Shown here piece after piece: positions 12,831 to 25,340 of a stretch of 64,000 bases of DNA (positions within the stretch are counted from its first letter, which is position 1; every line of letters starts with the position of its first letter). This DNA comes from Nageia nagi (taxonomy: Eukaryota; Pinophyta). The DNA is taken from positions 102,982,001 to 103,046,000 of the forward strand of contig JBITNC010000001.1 in assembly GCA_050084985.1 (NCBI GenBank), given 5' to 3'. Both the position numbers and the translations under genes were made by a program. The notes under the pieces are model-generated. The model worked only from the letters and a program-made list of their open reading frames with translations, had not been told where the DNA came from and searched no databases.

Positions 12831-13518
12831 CCAATTAAGTATTGAAAATATGCATAAGAAGAGATGACAAACTTTCGTCAAATGGGCAATAGTCCGAGGA
12901 ACTTGGCTAAATTGTTTTTTTGTTCTTTCTTCAAAAATTGAAAGAACACTTGAGGGTGGATCTTATTAGATTTACAATTACTGTTTGACTTTGAACTTTA
13001 GGCATATAATTGGGGTATCAGTAAAATCTTATTTTACCATGATTAAGATTTTTTTTTCCGTCACAGCTTAGCCACCATGGCTATATGCCTATGAGACTGC
13101 CTGGTAATAACAAATTTGATTTTCAGTTCGTCTTGTATGCATACTAGGGGTTTCATGTGCCTATATGCATTCTGGCTCGGCTGTGATCCAAAAATGACCG
13201 TTAATTTTCTTAATTCAAATTTGCATATTTTTGTGTTTCAAATTATAATTTATTGACCAAGGCTGTTATAAATCCATCCTTTGCCAATATATTGTGACAG
13301 TGAACCATTTATTATGCGTACTAATGTCATTTAAATTCATGATCAAATAAACTCCTGTTCTGCAATATTCACAATCATAGTGCAGATAGAAGTCTTGAAT
13401 TTGTAGTTATCTTGAAATTTATGTAGATATTTTAAAGCAAAAGTAAGAATATGTTTTATCAGTTTCTAAACTGCAATCGTTAATTCTTATCATTTGCTAA
13501 ATTTTCTTTGAATCATAG
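12831..13518. other. Intron sequence, nothing recognised
   Basis: AT-rich intron immediately upstream of host exon b. No repeat border or ORF of note. Confidence 0.4.
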
Positions 13519-13568
13519 GTGAACTTGGAAGCGCTACCAGCATGGGAAGAAAAACAAATGTTCAAGGA
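13519..13568 (+). CDS. Host gene exon b
   Basis: 50-bp exon between 'aatcatAG' and 'GTatgtta'. It starts on a codon boundary, as exon a requires, and encodes VNLEALPAWEEKQMFK plus two bases (GA) of a Glu codon completed by exon c. The amphipathic, charged composition continues that of exon a. Confidence 0.8.
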
Positions 13569-13757
13569 GTATGTTAATATAAACATTCTTTTTCTTTTAC
13601 CATTTATAGGTTATATATTCCTTGATTTTCTTTTTGTCTAAATTAAAATGCCGTTTTTACATCTTTTTGTTACTACAACTTTTTCTCCCTGGTCATTTGT
13701 TTGTCATTTTTTTCCATTTCAATTTACATCCTTGTCTCGACTTAATGTTTTCTACAG

Positions 13758-13799
13758 GTATATGGAGGATTACAACACAGCTACATTTCCATCAAAGAA
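13758..13799 (+). CDS. Host gene exon c
   Basis: 42-bp exon between 'ttctacAG' and 'GTaagtta', a near-consensus donor. One base completes Glu, then YMEDYNTATFPSK, then two bases of Lys finished by exon d. The preceding intron is only 189 bp, a normal plant size, in contrast to its neighbours. Confidence 0.85.
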
Positions 13800-15783
13800 G
13801 TAAGTTACAATTTTGTTTCAAATTCCAAATTTGGTTTGTAACTTTCTTTATGTATAGTGATAAGGATTCATTATTATTTAAGCTTGCTTATTTATTTAAG
13901 TGGTTCTGGTATTTTACAGGAATGCTTTGGGACCATTTATGTTTGTTACTAATTTTCTGAGACATGCGTGAATGTAACTATTTTTTATTTGTCACAAGTG
14001 AAACAATTTGTTACCATGGGAAGGTGCATGGTAATCAAAATCACTTTCCTGAATATCATCGTTTTTGGTCAAGTTGCTCCTGATTTGGTTATATTGCTCA
14101 CTCAATTTTGGTTTCTTTCTTGATACTTCTAAGTTCATCTATTTCTCTTCATCTAAGGATCACCAGCATTGCCCTTGGAGAAAAATATATTTCGACAGTC
14201 CCTTGCTTTATTGCTTTTTAAACTTGGATTTATATTCCTGGTAAACACATTTATAACATCGATTTCTTATTTCTTGTGGTCCACTTATTTTTAATATTTG
14301 ACTTTTTAGTTAAATAGGAAGAACTGTAGCTTACAATTCATTGTCGTGTGAGGTCATCTTGTTCATCAATATTTCTTCTTGACATGGTCATCTTTGCATC
14401 TAAAATTAAAAGAAAAAGTCATTTTTAGGTTGCAACCTCGCCAACATGTCTGTAGGCTATGAGACTCACTTATGCGAATGTACTTTATTTTATTTTGATT
14501 AGTTCAAATCCGTGCCTATGTGGATTTCAATCCTTCAATCAAGCTTATACCCATCAATGCCTTGCTGATCCATGTCATAAGTGCACATAAGAGTTGCGTG
14601 ACTTGATTAGCTAAGAAATATGATTGGTGTCACATGCAAAGGGGATATTTGAACTGTTTACTTTTAGTGAGAAATTTTGTATGGGAGTTTTTTTCCTTAA
14701 GGATTTCTAAACTCAAACAAGGATGATAGTAACTTCTTGATTTCCTGAAATAGTGAAGGAAATATATTACTTTTGTTGGTTTTTGAAATTATTTTGTAAT
14801 GATGATAAGGGGGCCCCGGGGGCCCCCTAGATGCAGCCTGTAGAATTATAAGTTGGCTTATGGAGGTTGCATAGTGGATTCATATTTGTGTCATTTCAAT
14901 GTAAAAGGGTAGCTTAAATAATGTACATATAAAATAAGCAGATCAATTTATGGATGATGTTTGTTTGAAGGCCATGTTTGTTGGAAAATTGATTTAGCCT
15001 TTTCCAAAGTTTTCAGGCTAAGTGTGAATCTTTATTCTGAACCACAGGAATGTAGTGAATAACTTAAAAGAAAACATTCACACAACATGTGAAACTTGTA
15101 TGTACAATGATCTAGGAGGATTTCATAATGTAAGTGGATAATGTTTATAGACAATGTGTGCTGTATGTCAAATACACATCTAATGTACGCCCAACTGGTA
15201 GGTAGGTGGATGCAGTGGGTGAGAAATTACAAATTAGGCACTATTAGGTATGCATCTGCCTCAAGGTGTAATTATCCACTGCTATTCATAAATGAGTGGT
15301 TCCCACCTCCTACACCCCCTTGGTGTTGTTGTAAGAGTCAAAAGGAAGGTCGAGCAGGGTCTGTCTGTTGAAACCTATGCTTTGGATCGATCTTTGAACA
15401 GGTGTTAGTCCATAGAACTATTCCTTTTAATGTGAAATATACAGATCAGTTTAGATGGCATCCTTAATATCATGCTTAAAATTAAAATTACTTCATCTCC
15501 AATATTCTCTGCATGAGATTCAGATTTAGTTGCAAGGTTCTGAAGCTTTTGGCATATTTCTATATTGGGGACAAAAAATTCTTTTTTCATTCATATCATT
15601 TAGGTGATTAAAGCATAATTAGCTTTCATGAACATTGCTGAATGGTGCATAATCTGAGAAATTAATGAGACATGAATGACATCAGCATGTTAATTCTTGT
15701 AATATATGTGATCTGTTCACAAATATCTTTTTTATTGATAGTATATTGTTTTGCTAACTTAATTTACATCCACTTTTTTCTAG
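13800..15783 (+). other. Host intron between exons c and d
   Basis: 1984-bp intron with consensus ends. No coding element was seen in it. Its one notable feature is the GC palindrome at 14808-14828. Confidence 0.6.
14808..14828. other. Perfect G/C inverted repeat (10-bp arms, 1-nt centre)
   Basis: The arms AGGGGGCCCC and GGGGCCCCCT are exact reverse complements around a single G. It stands in strongly AT-rich intron. It could extrude as a very stable hairpin in DNA or in the pre-mRNA. Confidence 0.9.
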
Positions 15784-15897
15784 GTACTATGATGTAGATG
15801 CATATCATCGTCGCCAAATGGTGAAAGAAATGGAAAAAGGTCTACGAAAGGTAACTCAAAAAGAGCGCACAATATTTGATGATGAAGAGCAACGTCG
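15784..15897 (+). CDS. Host gene exon d
   Basis: 114-bp exon between 'ttttctAG' and 'GTgagtat' (consensus donor). It completes Lys, then encodes 37 codons beginning YYDVDAYHRRQMVKEMEKG and ending in an acidic/basic stretch (IFDDEEQR), with two bases of Arg completed by the exon at 53001. The charged helix is typical of coiled-coil nuclear proteins. The next exon is 37.1 kb away. Confidence 0.85.
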
Positions 15898-16374
15898 GTG
15901 AGTATCTTATTATCTATCTTTTACTTTTTAAGGTTATCATTTATTACTCTTGTGGTACTAAGTCAATTCATTGCATTATTTGTATTACATTGCATTTATT
16001 TCAGCTAGAGCCATACACCAATAGATAAAACAACATAGGCGGATTTGGAATATGAGATCTTACCCCCTACGAAACTTCTTCAAGGAGTTCTTAAATAGTT
16101 GAATTGCTTGCTAATGTAGTAAACATTATTGTTTTGAACATTCCCCATTAATACTTACTTTATGCATCAACCAACTGCTTAGCAATTGATTGTATATTTT
16201 CTCATTTAGTAACAATTGTTAACATTGGGTACATTATTGTCCTCCAACACAACTGCTGCAAACAAGATAGGACATGCACTTAATTCTGTGCTGCCATTTT
16301 CAACCAATACAATGGCTTGCCACATTTGTGGCTAATTCTAGCCGACCAGAAGCAAATAAAGACCTAATTTTGCC

Positions 16375-17030
16375 TATAAAAGAGGAGTTCACCTTCATTT
16401 GTACTTATAAATTGGCTTTCTCTGTCTCCGAATTCGCTAGGTCAGAATGGCAGAGGTAAGCTTTGAGATGAAGGGGAAGAAGATCAAGTCAGAGGAGGTG
16501 GTGACTACCAATGGTGCCTCATCAAACAAGAAGAGCAACATTGACGTGGCAACTTTGATTAGAGCAACACATGAAGACCCTAGCCAAAGGGTGAAGGATG
16601 AGTCCACCGAGACTCACTATGTAAGAAAATTCATCTTTAAGGTCAATAACACGCTATCAATCACTAAGGTCTTTTTGAACAAGGACCCTAAGAAATCGCA
16701 AGTCTTGGAGGCCCATACCTAGAAGATGGAGATAAGTGAAGTCAAGGCCACAGGGGTAGAGCAAATCAAAGAGATCAGAAGGATTACATAGGAACTGGAG
16801 CACAGTCCTGAAGAAGACAACACACTCTCAGGGTCGTACCATTCTCAAGATAGGGTGACCACTCAAGGAAAAGAAAGAGCCATATGTCTAGAAGCATCAA
16901 ATTAGACCAGTTTCAGCCAAAATTATGAAGCAGATCATTAGAACAAGGACATCTTTGATGTGCTTGATATAGGGACGATGAGGGTCTCGAGTCATGGGTT
17001 GTAGAGGCAAAAGGGATGAATGAAGTCATG
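16375..17030 (+). pseudogene. Decayed gag-like ORF with TATA box, retroelement leader
   Basis: A TATA box (TATAAAAG, 16375-16382) lies 65-70 bp upstream of an ATG at 16447. The ORF runs 91 codons to 16722 and the same frame continues, broken by stops, to about 17030. The product is hydrophilic (Lys/Glu/Ser/Thr-rich) with no recognised motif. It is followed directly by a purine tract and an LTR-like start at 17050, which suggests the body of a short nonautonomous plus-strand retroelement. Confidence 0.4.
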
Positions 17031-17040
17031 AGCACCAGTT

Positions 17041-17540
17041 AGATGGAGGTGTTGCACCTAAGATGCAACAATTTTCAAGTTTATTTTATATATATTTTTT
17101 GCATAATTTCATTTTAATTTGGACCTCAAAACTTTATTTATTTTGATTAAGCCTTGTGATGGATGAGAATTTGCTCCTACAAGTGTTGTATTTAATCTTG
17201 TAGTGTCATGTGGCATGTTTTTATTGGACCACTAGTAATTAGGTTTTATTTTAACTAATTTCATTTGAATTTGCATTAGGGTTAGGGCAACACTTAGGGT
17301 TGCATTCAAAACTATTTATAGCCGTTGAAGGCTCATTTGTACGTAGGATGATCATTTTACTCAAGAGGAGCTATTTTGAATTTGCTAAAATCTTTAACAC
17401 TCTCTTGTATGTGAATGCTGACATAATTAATTAAATCAAGACTTGTTTCCACTTAATGGGATTGTGAGTTTGAGTACTCGTGCTTGGTGTTTACTTGTAG
17501 TTACTACATTACTTGTGTGCATTTCTCCCTAGTGTAGGCT
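17041..17540 (+). mobile_element. Polypurine tract and LTR start of a plus-strand retroelement
   Basis: AGATGGAGG (17041-17049) followed by TGTTGCACC is a typical PPT-LTR junction. A TATA-like 'actatttatag' lies at 17311. The right end of the LTR could not be fixed, so the end given is approximate. Confidence 0.35.
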
Positions 17541-17786
17541 TGTTAGAAAGATGTTTGAATATCTTATGAAGTTGTGTACTTGCTATTTGATGAACATCAC
17601 TTACTCTTCCGCATGTAGTGTTATTTGTGAGGTTCAGTTGTGTTGTCATTGTTGTCAACATACTCACTTGGACTTGGTACACTCCACCTTAGATCAGTGT
17701 TTGCGTGGTGCGCTCCTATTAGATTGTGTTAGAAAGTTCAAAAAAGAGTTTGGAGCATTGCTTGACATTAAGAAATGAAGTGGTGG

Positions 17787-19562
17787 TGTTAGTTCAGAGT
17801 TTGGGCCACTCAGTTGCATTGTTGGAGCTTAGTTGGGAATTTTTGCATATAGTTTGACAGTTGTAAAATCTGCATCAGATGGCATTTTGTAGAAGGTATA
17901 TATATAAATCCATGAGGATTTATAACTTGAAATAATTTTTTAGTTGTAGTCTAATGTACGAAGAACCAAAATGTTTTTACTTCAGACTAAACGGATTCTT
18001 GAGGAAGAAATGGTGGAAGTTGCAAAAAGCTAATTTTTCACTTTTTCCAGTTTTTGACAGTTCTCTAAGTCCAAAATCAGCAAGGAAAATGCAAAATTGA
18101 GATTTTTATTGATTGGATTTGAATTCCGTCGAATCTCACACCTTTAGGGATGTAAAAGAAACAATTTTGTCCTATTGATATTTTTCCAAAAATGCCTCTA
18201 AGTATGAGAAGCTTGAATGTGCACAAACTTTGGATGTCAAGTGTTTGAGAAAATGTCTGTAAAAACAGCGTCGAAGGCCACTTTGTTGGAGGTATAGAAA
18301 TCAGTCCAAGAAGAGATAGATGGTGAAATTTAACACGATGATAGTTGGTATAACTGTGAACATTTTTCCTTCAAGATGCAGTCTTTTTCGTGGAACGGTA
18401 CAAAAGTTACAGCAGCCGCAAAATGCTAATTTAGCCTATTTTTCTGTTTTTTCCAGTTTTGGATTGGGAAGTGTTTGACAATATGCATGAGCTGAAAAGT
18501 GCTAAGGTATAAGTTGGTTTTTAATACATTTCAAAGGATTGGTGGCAAGTGTTTGACGAAAGTCCCAAAAGTGAAAAATCAAATAGAAAGGATGCATGGC
18601 AAGTGTTTGACAAAAGGTTGTTTTGTCTTATTTGTGATGTGGCACTTCATGAATGGGCAAACCAAGTTGTAACTCTCATCCACAACCAAAAAAAAATACG
18701 TGTAGAATGGTTATAGTTAAAATAAAAAGTGGTTGGAAAGTTTATTATGTAATATTAGAGTGAAAAAGAGTGTATTGAGTGTTCTTGGTGGGTATGTGAA
18801 GGTTTTTTTTTTACAGTTTTACATAAGAAGGCATTTGTGGCAAGGAGAAAAGGAGGAGTAATGGATTATTTTGTGTAAGAGCATACATATGGATTGTTAG
18901 CAAAGAAGTGCAGGTGACAGTTTGTATTATTGAGCATTGTAAGAGAAGATTTGTAATGTTTTCTATTTTGCCGGATTTGAGTGTAGAGGCATTACTGAGC
19001 ATATCTTTTAAGATTCGGTGGTTGAGCTTAGAAGGAGTTTGGAAGAGGAGCTTAATGGGTATCTGAATGTGGAGTTAATTGGTATTTTTTTTAAGTTGGT
19101 TCTTTTGGTATATTGATGTGCAGAGTTGGAGTTGCAGAGTTAGAATCAGCAGATTGAATTGAGCTAGACTATCAGAGTCTTGTGGAATCATCCCAAAAAT
19201 ATTTTTGTTATCTTTGTTGAGTCGAGTTGGTGCTTGGCTCTAGGGGATTGGTGTCTCCATCTAGTTGGTGCTGGTAAATTTGGGAATAGGTGTTCCTTGC
19301 AGTAGGTGCTGCAGAGTCAGGTCAGTTGGTGCTTGTCCTTCAGTTGGTGCTGTAAAATTGAGCATTGATTTCTGACTGGATTTGGATGGGAGTCCAAGCA
19401 GTCATTTTGGAGAGTGGTTTTTCCCGCATTGGGTTTCCACTATAAATTCTGTGTTGTGGTTTGCTATTTGTGTGGATGAGTTTTAATTGCTTGCATTAAA
19501 TAAGTAAAATCTTAAAACACACTGATTCACCCCCCTCTCTCAGTGTCACCCATAGTTCAACA
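17787..19562 (+). mobile_element. Candidate LTR of a copia-type element, right end clear
   Basis: The right end reads 'acactgattcacccccctc...agttcaaca' (19519-19562), the standard 3' end of many plant copia LTRs. The left end is less sure: TGTTAG at 17787 follows a purine-rich tract, TGTTGG at 17820 is the alternative. No matching 5-bp flanking duplication was found for either. Internal DNA has no ORF of note apart from a noncoding repeat of 'agttggtgctg' words near 19205-19350. Confidence 0.4.
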
Positions 19563-21053
19563 TGTAGATGAATGAATGTTGGTGAAATTCTTGCTATGTC
19601 GTTTGGTTTGATGTGCTACTCACGTTGTTGTTCATTCACAACACTGCTATAGGCTCCTATTTGTTTACTATTCGAACTTAGACGTTTGTAGAAAGGTGGG
19701 ATAAGTGAGTGTTTCACTTCATAATAAACCCGATAAGAAGGTGATCTAACCATTGGTTCATCAATGGGCTTGTCATTGAATATACTCCCCTTGTGTGCCA
19801 TCGTCCCCCCTTTGCACTTTCTTTAGCCTTTTCTTTTGTTATTTTCTTTTTTTTACCATCAAAAGTCTATACTCTCAATAGGTGTAAGATAACTTCAGTG
19901 CCCACAACAAATGTGGTTAATTGTTGCTACCTCTATCCTCCCACTGAGTATTTCAAATATAGCTATTGTCATAGTCGCATAAGACCTCTCATGATGCTGG
20001 AAACTTTGGGGTACCCAATGCTTTCAAGCGAAGGTTAGTAACACAGCCTCACTCACATGTTGGATGTTCTTTCCTAGTTATCACCTAGGTGGTCTTCGTA
20101 AATGGAAAGAAAAACACTCCAACACCTTCTTCCACCAAATTTTCTATAAAATGGTATTGAATCCTAATGTATTTTATGTAATCATGGAATGTTGGGTTCT
20201 GAAACACACCAAATACAAATACACACAAAACAATAATAATTCCATAGGGCAAAATCTGATTTCTTTTATATTTTGTCTTTTCAATAAAGAAAGCTTGCAA
20301 CTACAGCAAATTACAAGTAAACAAGACAATGCCATACAATTGTATGTAAGCAAGACAACTACAGATCACTAAACACACCTCAAAGAGCTGTTCAAACAAT
20401 TGTAACACTTTCAAAACTCAAAACAAACCCCACAAGAACTAGATGAACAACTGTATCATTGTTTGCAAGCTAGATCGTTGTTGGACAGATTTCTCAGAGT
20501 TGTCTTCAATTGATTATCTCAGCAAATAACACCCTTAGGCCAATAGCCTCCAAAGGCTGGATTTCTGCTCAAAACCTTCTAACTTGCCCTCCAATAGGTT
20601 GATCTACACTTCAGCTTCAATGATGTTTCCCAAATCAAGCCCAAATCACCAATCTTGATGTGGATTGGTTAGATCCAACTGGGTAGATAGCTCTAGGATC
20701 TGATCCTTCAAGCCTCCATTGAATTGATCTCCAATGGGAACCCCAAGAAACTCCAGCAGATGCAAGAGTCCAAAAGAGCAAAGCTCTTCCAAATTCCAAA
20801 TTCTTCAAATTCATCCCTTCCAAATGATCAACTCTTCCTCTTAAATATTCTTGGAAATCTTAATTTTAGCCTCTTTATAGTTACAAAAGTTTGCCTCATA
20901 ACAGTTACAAATCCTCTCCTATGGCAGTTACAAAAGCATTAAATAATACCTTAGATTTTGACCTCATAATGGTTACTTTTGCCAAAATGGTAGTTACAAA
21001 TGCTAAAGACATTTAATACTGCTTTATCATCCTAGCCATCAAGCTAAAAACGT
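19563..21053. other. Decayed LTR-like DNA, no gene recognised
   Basis: No supported coding sequence. A minus-strand TATA-like 'ctataaagagg' lies near 20873-20883. The segment just before 21054 continues in 25341 onward once the hAT element and one target copy are removed, so both sides belonged to one older repeat. Confidence 0.4.
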
Positions 21054-21061
21054 GTACCAAG
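21054..21061. repeat. Target site duplication of hAT-1, left copy
   Basis: GTACCAAG, identical to 25333-25340 at the other end of the element. Eight base pairs is the hAT superfamily length. Confidence 0.85.
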
Positions 21062-21640
21062 CATAGAATAAAAAGACGGTTTTTTGAAAATACAGCTTGG
21101 GGCCAAAGACGTAAAAACGACCATTAAATGGTCAAAATACGTTGAATACGACAAAAATTCGTGGCTCTAAAAATACGTAAATACAGAAAAAGGGGAAAAA
21201 AAGGGGCAAAAAATGGAAAAGAAATGGAAAATATAGGGAAAATATGTGATCAAAGAATGGAAAATATGGCAAATAAACGGACAAAAGACGTGGAAGTGAC
21301 GGAAAATTCGAGGAAAAAATGGTGATGCATTGAAAAATAAAAAAATTGCAATTTTTTAACTTTTTCTATACGATATGCTTATCTAATTACCATAAATGAT
21401 TAAATCATTCACATAAACGATCATATCATCTACCAACTACCAAGTTACAAACACATTCATATTTCATAAATCATATCATCGATATATGAAAATAAAAAGC
21501 ATCTACAAAATGTTTGTCAGATCATAAGTTATAAATCTACTACTACTAGTACTGTCACTACTATGACATTGTCCCATACACTCATAATGCCACTAAGCGT
21601 CCGTTGCTAAGCACCAACAAAGTACAAAATACAAATAATA

Positions 21641-23409
21641 CTAAATAACTAAATACAATGTCTCATGAGTCATGACTCCATGTGTGGGCCCTGTGGACTC
21701 ATCAATATGTGTGGTTCGGGGATCCAGCCCTTTTACTATGCAATCGGTTGCCACCACTAGTACTACCAGTACCATTACCACATGCTCCACTAATAGGTGT
21801 AGTAGGAGACTGAGAATGAAAAGGTGGTCTCGTGGGGTAGGAGTACTACGAGGAGGCAATCCTAAACTACTAGAACTGCCACCAACACTCTTGCGGGGCT
21901 TTTGCCAAATCCTCTGGTATTGAATGAGTGGCTCATCATCGTCAGGCTCACTCTCAATGTCTCGGAAAACCCAATGCTCATAAACCTGGTGAGGTCCAAC
22001 ACCATGATCAATCTCCATAGGAGGAAATGGATCAAAACGTTGATGCTCCTCCTCCTCCTTGCCTTCATCTACAAGTTCATCTATATCTTGCTCCATGCCG
22101 AGCCATTCTTATCGAAATGCTTCATGTAACTCCTCCTCTGGATCTGCCACTACATCCACTAAAGGTGCATCATTGTCAAAAAAACAAAAACAAGTCAACA
22201 TTTATAATTTTATAGGACCTATCAAGATATTTTAAAAATCACATGTAGGGGGGTGCTAGGTGGGAGTAAAAACGAAGAAGATAACCTATATGAGGGATCA
22301 ATGGTAGTCAAGTTAATGGGCTCATCCTCATCCTTCTTTTGCAGTTGCCTCACATACAATCGTAAGTTGACATAAATGTACACAATATCATTCAAGCATT
22401 GTGTTGTCAACCTACCAACATAAAAAAAATGAGATAATGATAATTGAGAGTGAGATTCGAGAATTAAGAAATTTCCATTGCATTTTGAAAGTTGAAAGGA
22501 ATCACAATTGGAATGAATCAAATTACTAAACTGTTGCGCTTCTTGGAATGAATTTTTCAAATGTACTCCAATTGCGCTCACTTCTTGAAGTGCTACATGT
22601 TTGACTAAGGATACGGATGGCAAATCTTTGGAACTCAAGTGTTTCACCCCCAAAATTTGCCCACCACAACTCTAAAAAATGTAGTAATATCAAATAAAAA
22701 AACATTAAATATTTAAATGCCTAAATGTATAAACTTAAAACTTAGAAGTAATGCATGAACTTTGTATTTTTTTCACTTGAAGCAATCATGAAATGTGCCT
22801 TTCTAGTGGATTGATACCTAAAGAGGCCTCTTGAGTGCTTGTATGACTCAAGCTCCTTGAAGATTTTGGATTGAGTGGTAGGATCCTGAGCCATACTAGC
22901 TACACATTTTGTAAGCCCCAAGTTAGCATGGGTATCAGTCTTGTATTTTGAGTTTGGTGCAAAATACAAGATAGGGTTTAAGATGGCCCTTGCAGCATGA
23001 ATAGGGCGTTACAACATATTCCACCACCGTTCATCAATGAGAGCCCAAAACTCCATGTGCTTGTTACCAAACTCATTATCCTCATCAGAGTGGTCAATAT
23101 AATAATGCATTATGGCCTCCTTGGCCCTAGCCATAGTCTCATACAAATAGCCCATAGTGGGCCTATCACTATCAACCAGATGAAGTACTCGTACAAGTGG
23201 TGCTGTCACACTACAAATCTCTTTGAGCGTCGCCCAAAATCATCCGTGGATATCAATGAAGACACGACCATACCCTCTAGCCTCGTGCTCATGGTTGTAT
23301 CACTCCACTCTCTAGAAACAAACATGGAACGCAACCCATGCATGTTCCGAAATAGTGACTGAAGGCTGATGAAATTGGAGGCAAAACGTGTAACTCTTGG
23401 GCGCAACAA
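21641..23409 (-). pseudogene. hAT-1 transposase, C-terminal part and acidic tail
   Basis: Pieces 23409-23206, 23209-23009, 22969-22742, 22653-22222 and 22096-21641. They include RFASNFISLQSLF, MGYLYETMARAKEAI, IDERWWNML and a degenerate dimerisation helix ending near NLRLYVRQL, all shared in order with the hAT elements at 48-51 kb and 60-63 kb. The last piece is an acidic, Pro-rich tail. Short gaps between pieces may be introns (AT-rich spacers near 22660-22740 and 22100-22220), but stops also occur, so the gene is probably dead. Confidence 0.65.
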
Positions 23410-23491
23410 GTCCTTGCGGTTGGTTTACCTCCTCATCATACTAAGAACAGTGGTTTTATTATAAATATACTTGGTAACACAAGATAAGAAA

Positions 23492-23971
23492 TTAAGAATC
23501 AAGATAGTCTAAGAGTAAGAATATAAGATAAGAAAAAAATATGATAAGATAAAACAAGATAAGATAGATGTACCTTGTGATTGTCCTAGCTTGGTCAACC
23601 ACCTCTTTCACCCAAGCCATTTTTCCTATGTCCTCCAAAAGAAGATCAATGCAATGACAAGCACATGGACTCCAGTACAAGGAGGGATAAATATTCATGA
23701 GCTTGCTACCTGTTGCAACATAACTAGAAGCATTGTTTGTGATCACCTGAACAACATGCTCTAGCCCCACCTCCTTCACAAACTGATCCAATAAGTCACA
23801 TAACAAGTTTGCATCTTTTGCCTTATCGGATGCATTAGTGGATTTCTTGAATATTGTCCCATATTTGGAGTGTACTAAAAAATTAATCAAGCTTCTACTC
23901 TTACTATTTGACCACCCATCAGATAATATTGTGCAAGCCGATAACTTGCAAGATTCTTCAATATCAACCAT
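23492..23971 (-). pseudogene. hAT-1 transposase, DUF659-like catalytic core
   Basis: Contains ILSDGWSNSKSRSLINFLV, the SDGW/TDGW motif of plant hAT transposases, then a V-x-x-ITNNASSY block and YWSPCACHCIDLLLEDI, in standard order. Here the first catalytic acidic residue of the DDE/RNase-H-like fold is expected. It continues from the BED segment after about 95 bp of noncoding sequence that is either an intron or decay. The C-terminus runs into AT-rich sequence. Confidence 0.75.
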
Positions 23972-24066
23972 TCAAAAAATAGTAAAATAAATTAGAAAAC
24001 AACTAAATAAAAAAAGTAATTTAAAAAATGTAATACATATTGTCTATTGAAATTTGATATCACTAT

Positions 24067-24756
24067 TTACGTACTGTCATGGACTTCTTGCTTGAGATCC
24101 TTCATGAGAGACCCTTGCATTTCTGCATGAGTAGGGCCTACATACCCAGTTCCAGCGTTAGCCATTGCATCGATCGCTGGTTGCCAAAATACACTCTTGG
24201 TAATGTGGATTGGAACTCCTTCATAATAGATCAATTTCGCCAACATCAAATCAACTTCTTTCTTCTCCTTTTTCTTCAGCATACTCATAATGGATGGTTG
24301 GGATCTAGGAGTTGTCCGGGGTTGAAAGTAGAAATGGACTCCAACCCTTCCAGGGTATCCACTTCCACTAGGTCTACTGGCACTTGCACTTGCCCTTGCA
24401 CTTGCACTTGCACTGCCACCTACACTTGGACTGGACACATTTCCACTTGAAGAGCTTATCCCTCCTAGCTCCATTCGAAATGCTTGTTTCCTCTCTTTTT
24501 TCTCAACAATAGAATCCAATTTTCTAATTGTGTCAAAAGCAAGATTTGTAGTTGCTTTTGGGCAACTCTCTACATCGCTTCTTGATCTCCCGGAAAGATG
24601 CCTTTTGAACCTTGTAATTGTTCCTCGGATAGGCTTGCCACATAGATTGCAACTGAAATGCTGAGAATTGCCACGAACCCCCTCAATTGGAGTCACATAT
24701 TTCCAAAACCTGTCCAACTGTTTTGGCATTTTGGTGTCTTGGAAAAACTCCCTCAA
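24067..24756 (-). pseudogene. hAT-1 transposase, N-terminal BED zinc-finger part
   Basis: 229-codon reading segment. Near residues 35-55 it shows FSCNLCGKPI.....FKRHL, a BED-type C-x2-C...H finger that binds transposon ends. A Ser/Ala-rich linker of repeated dipeptides follows (about residues 105-135), then a segment with FWQPAIDAMANAG that in this family precedes the DUF659 domain. The reading stops at 24067, where a GTACGT could be an intron donor. The listed first codon need not be the real start. Confidence 0.75.
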
Positions 24757-25332
24757 TCAATAATGCTCTAGCTCCTCTCTCTTTCTCCAAGCCTTGCAAA
24801 GCAAAAATGAGGGGAAAAACCCTTCCCCCTCCCTTTATTCCTTCTCCCCAGCCACCTAACACATCCCGCGTTTTCACGGCGTCTTTGGCATTTTTTGGCC
24901 GTTTAAACAGCATTTAGATGCAAAAATACGTTTTTTGGCATCTTTTCCTTTCAAACATGGGTTTTGTCTTTGTCAGCCCGCGTCTTTTCCTCTTAATATG
25001 CATTTTTTCCATGTTTAAACGTCGTTTTTCGATGCAAAAAAGGCCAAAAACGATGGGGTGTTTTAAGTTCCATTTTTCTTGTGTTTTCTTGGCATCTTTC
25101 ACGTTTAAATGGCGCATTTTGGAGGATAAAACGTGTTTAGGTGGTTTGTAAAATTTGCGGTCAGGCTTGCATCTTTTCAACGTTTTTTCCGCATTTAGAC
25201 GTCGTTTAAACGGCTCGTATTTTGAACTTAAAAATGGCGTTTTTTTTGGTTTTTTTGAGGAAAATTCGGAATTTTCCCAAAAATGGAAAAAATGTTGTTT
25301 TTCATGTTTGAATGCCGTTTTTTAATTCTTTG

Positions 25333-25340
25333 GTACCAAG
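25333..25340. repeat. Target site duplication of hAT-1, right copy
   Basis: GTACCAAG, identical to 21054-21061. Confidence 0.85.

Larger units (their letters stand above)
21062..25332 (-). mobile_element. hAT transposon (hAT-1), 4271 bp, both ends preserved
   Basis: The ends are inverted repeats: CATAGAATAAAAAGACGG (21062-21079) against the reverse complement of 25315-25332, CAAAGAATTAAAAAACGG, with 15 of 18 positions equal. A perfect 8-bp duplication flanks it. The interior holds minus-strand transposase remnants in the expected order (BED zinc finger, DUF659-like core, C-terminal dimerisation region). Subterminal DNA carries AAACGG words at 21275, 24899 (inverse), 25208 and 25315 (inverse), the motif bound by the maize Ac transposase. 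Stops and frameshifts make it non-autonomous. Confidence 0.85.

Noticed and set aside
17815-19567. Target duplication for the LTR ending at 19562
   Set aside because: TGCAT before 17820 and TGTAG after 19562 differ; the alternative left end gives no match either, so the left border is left open.
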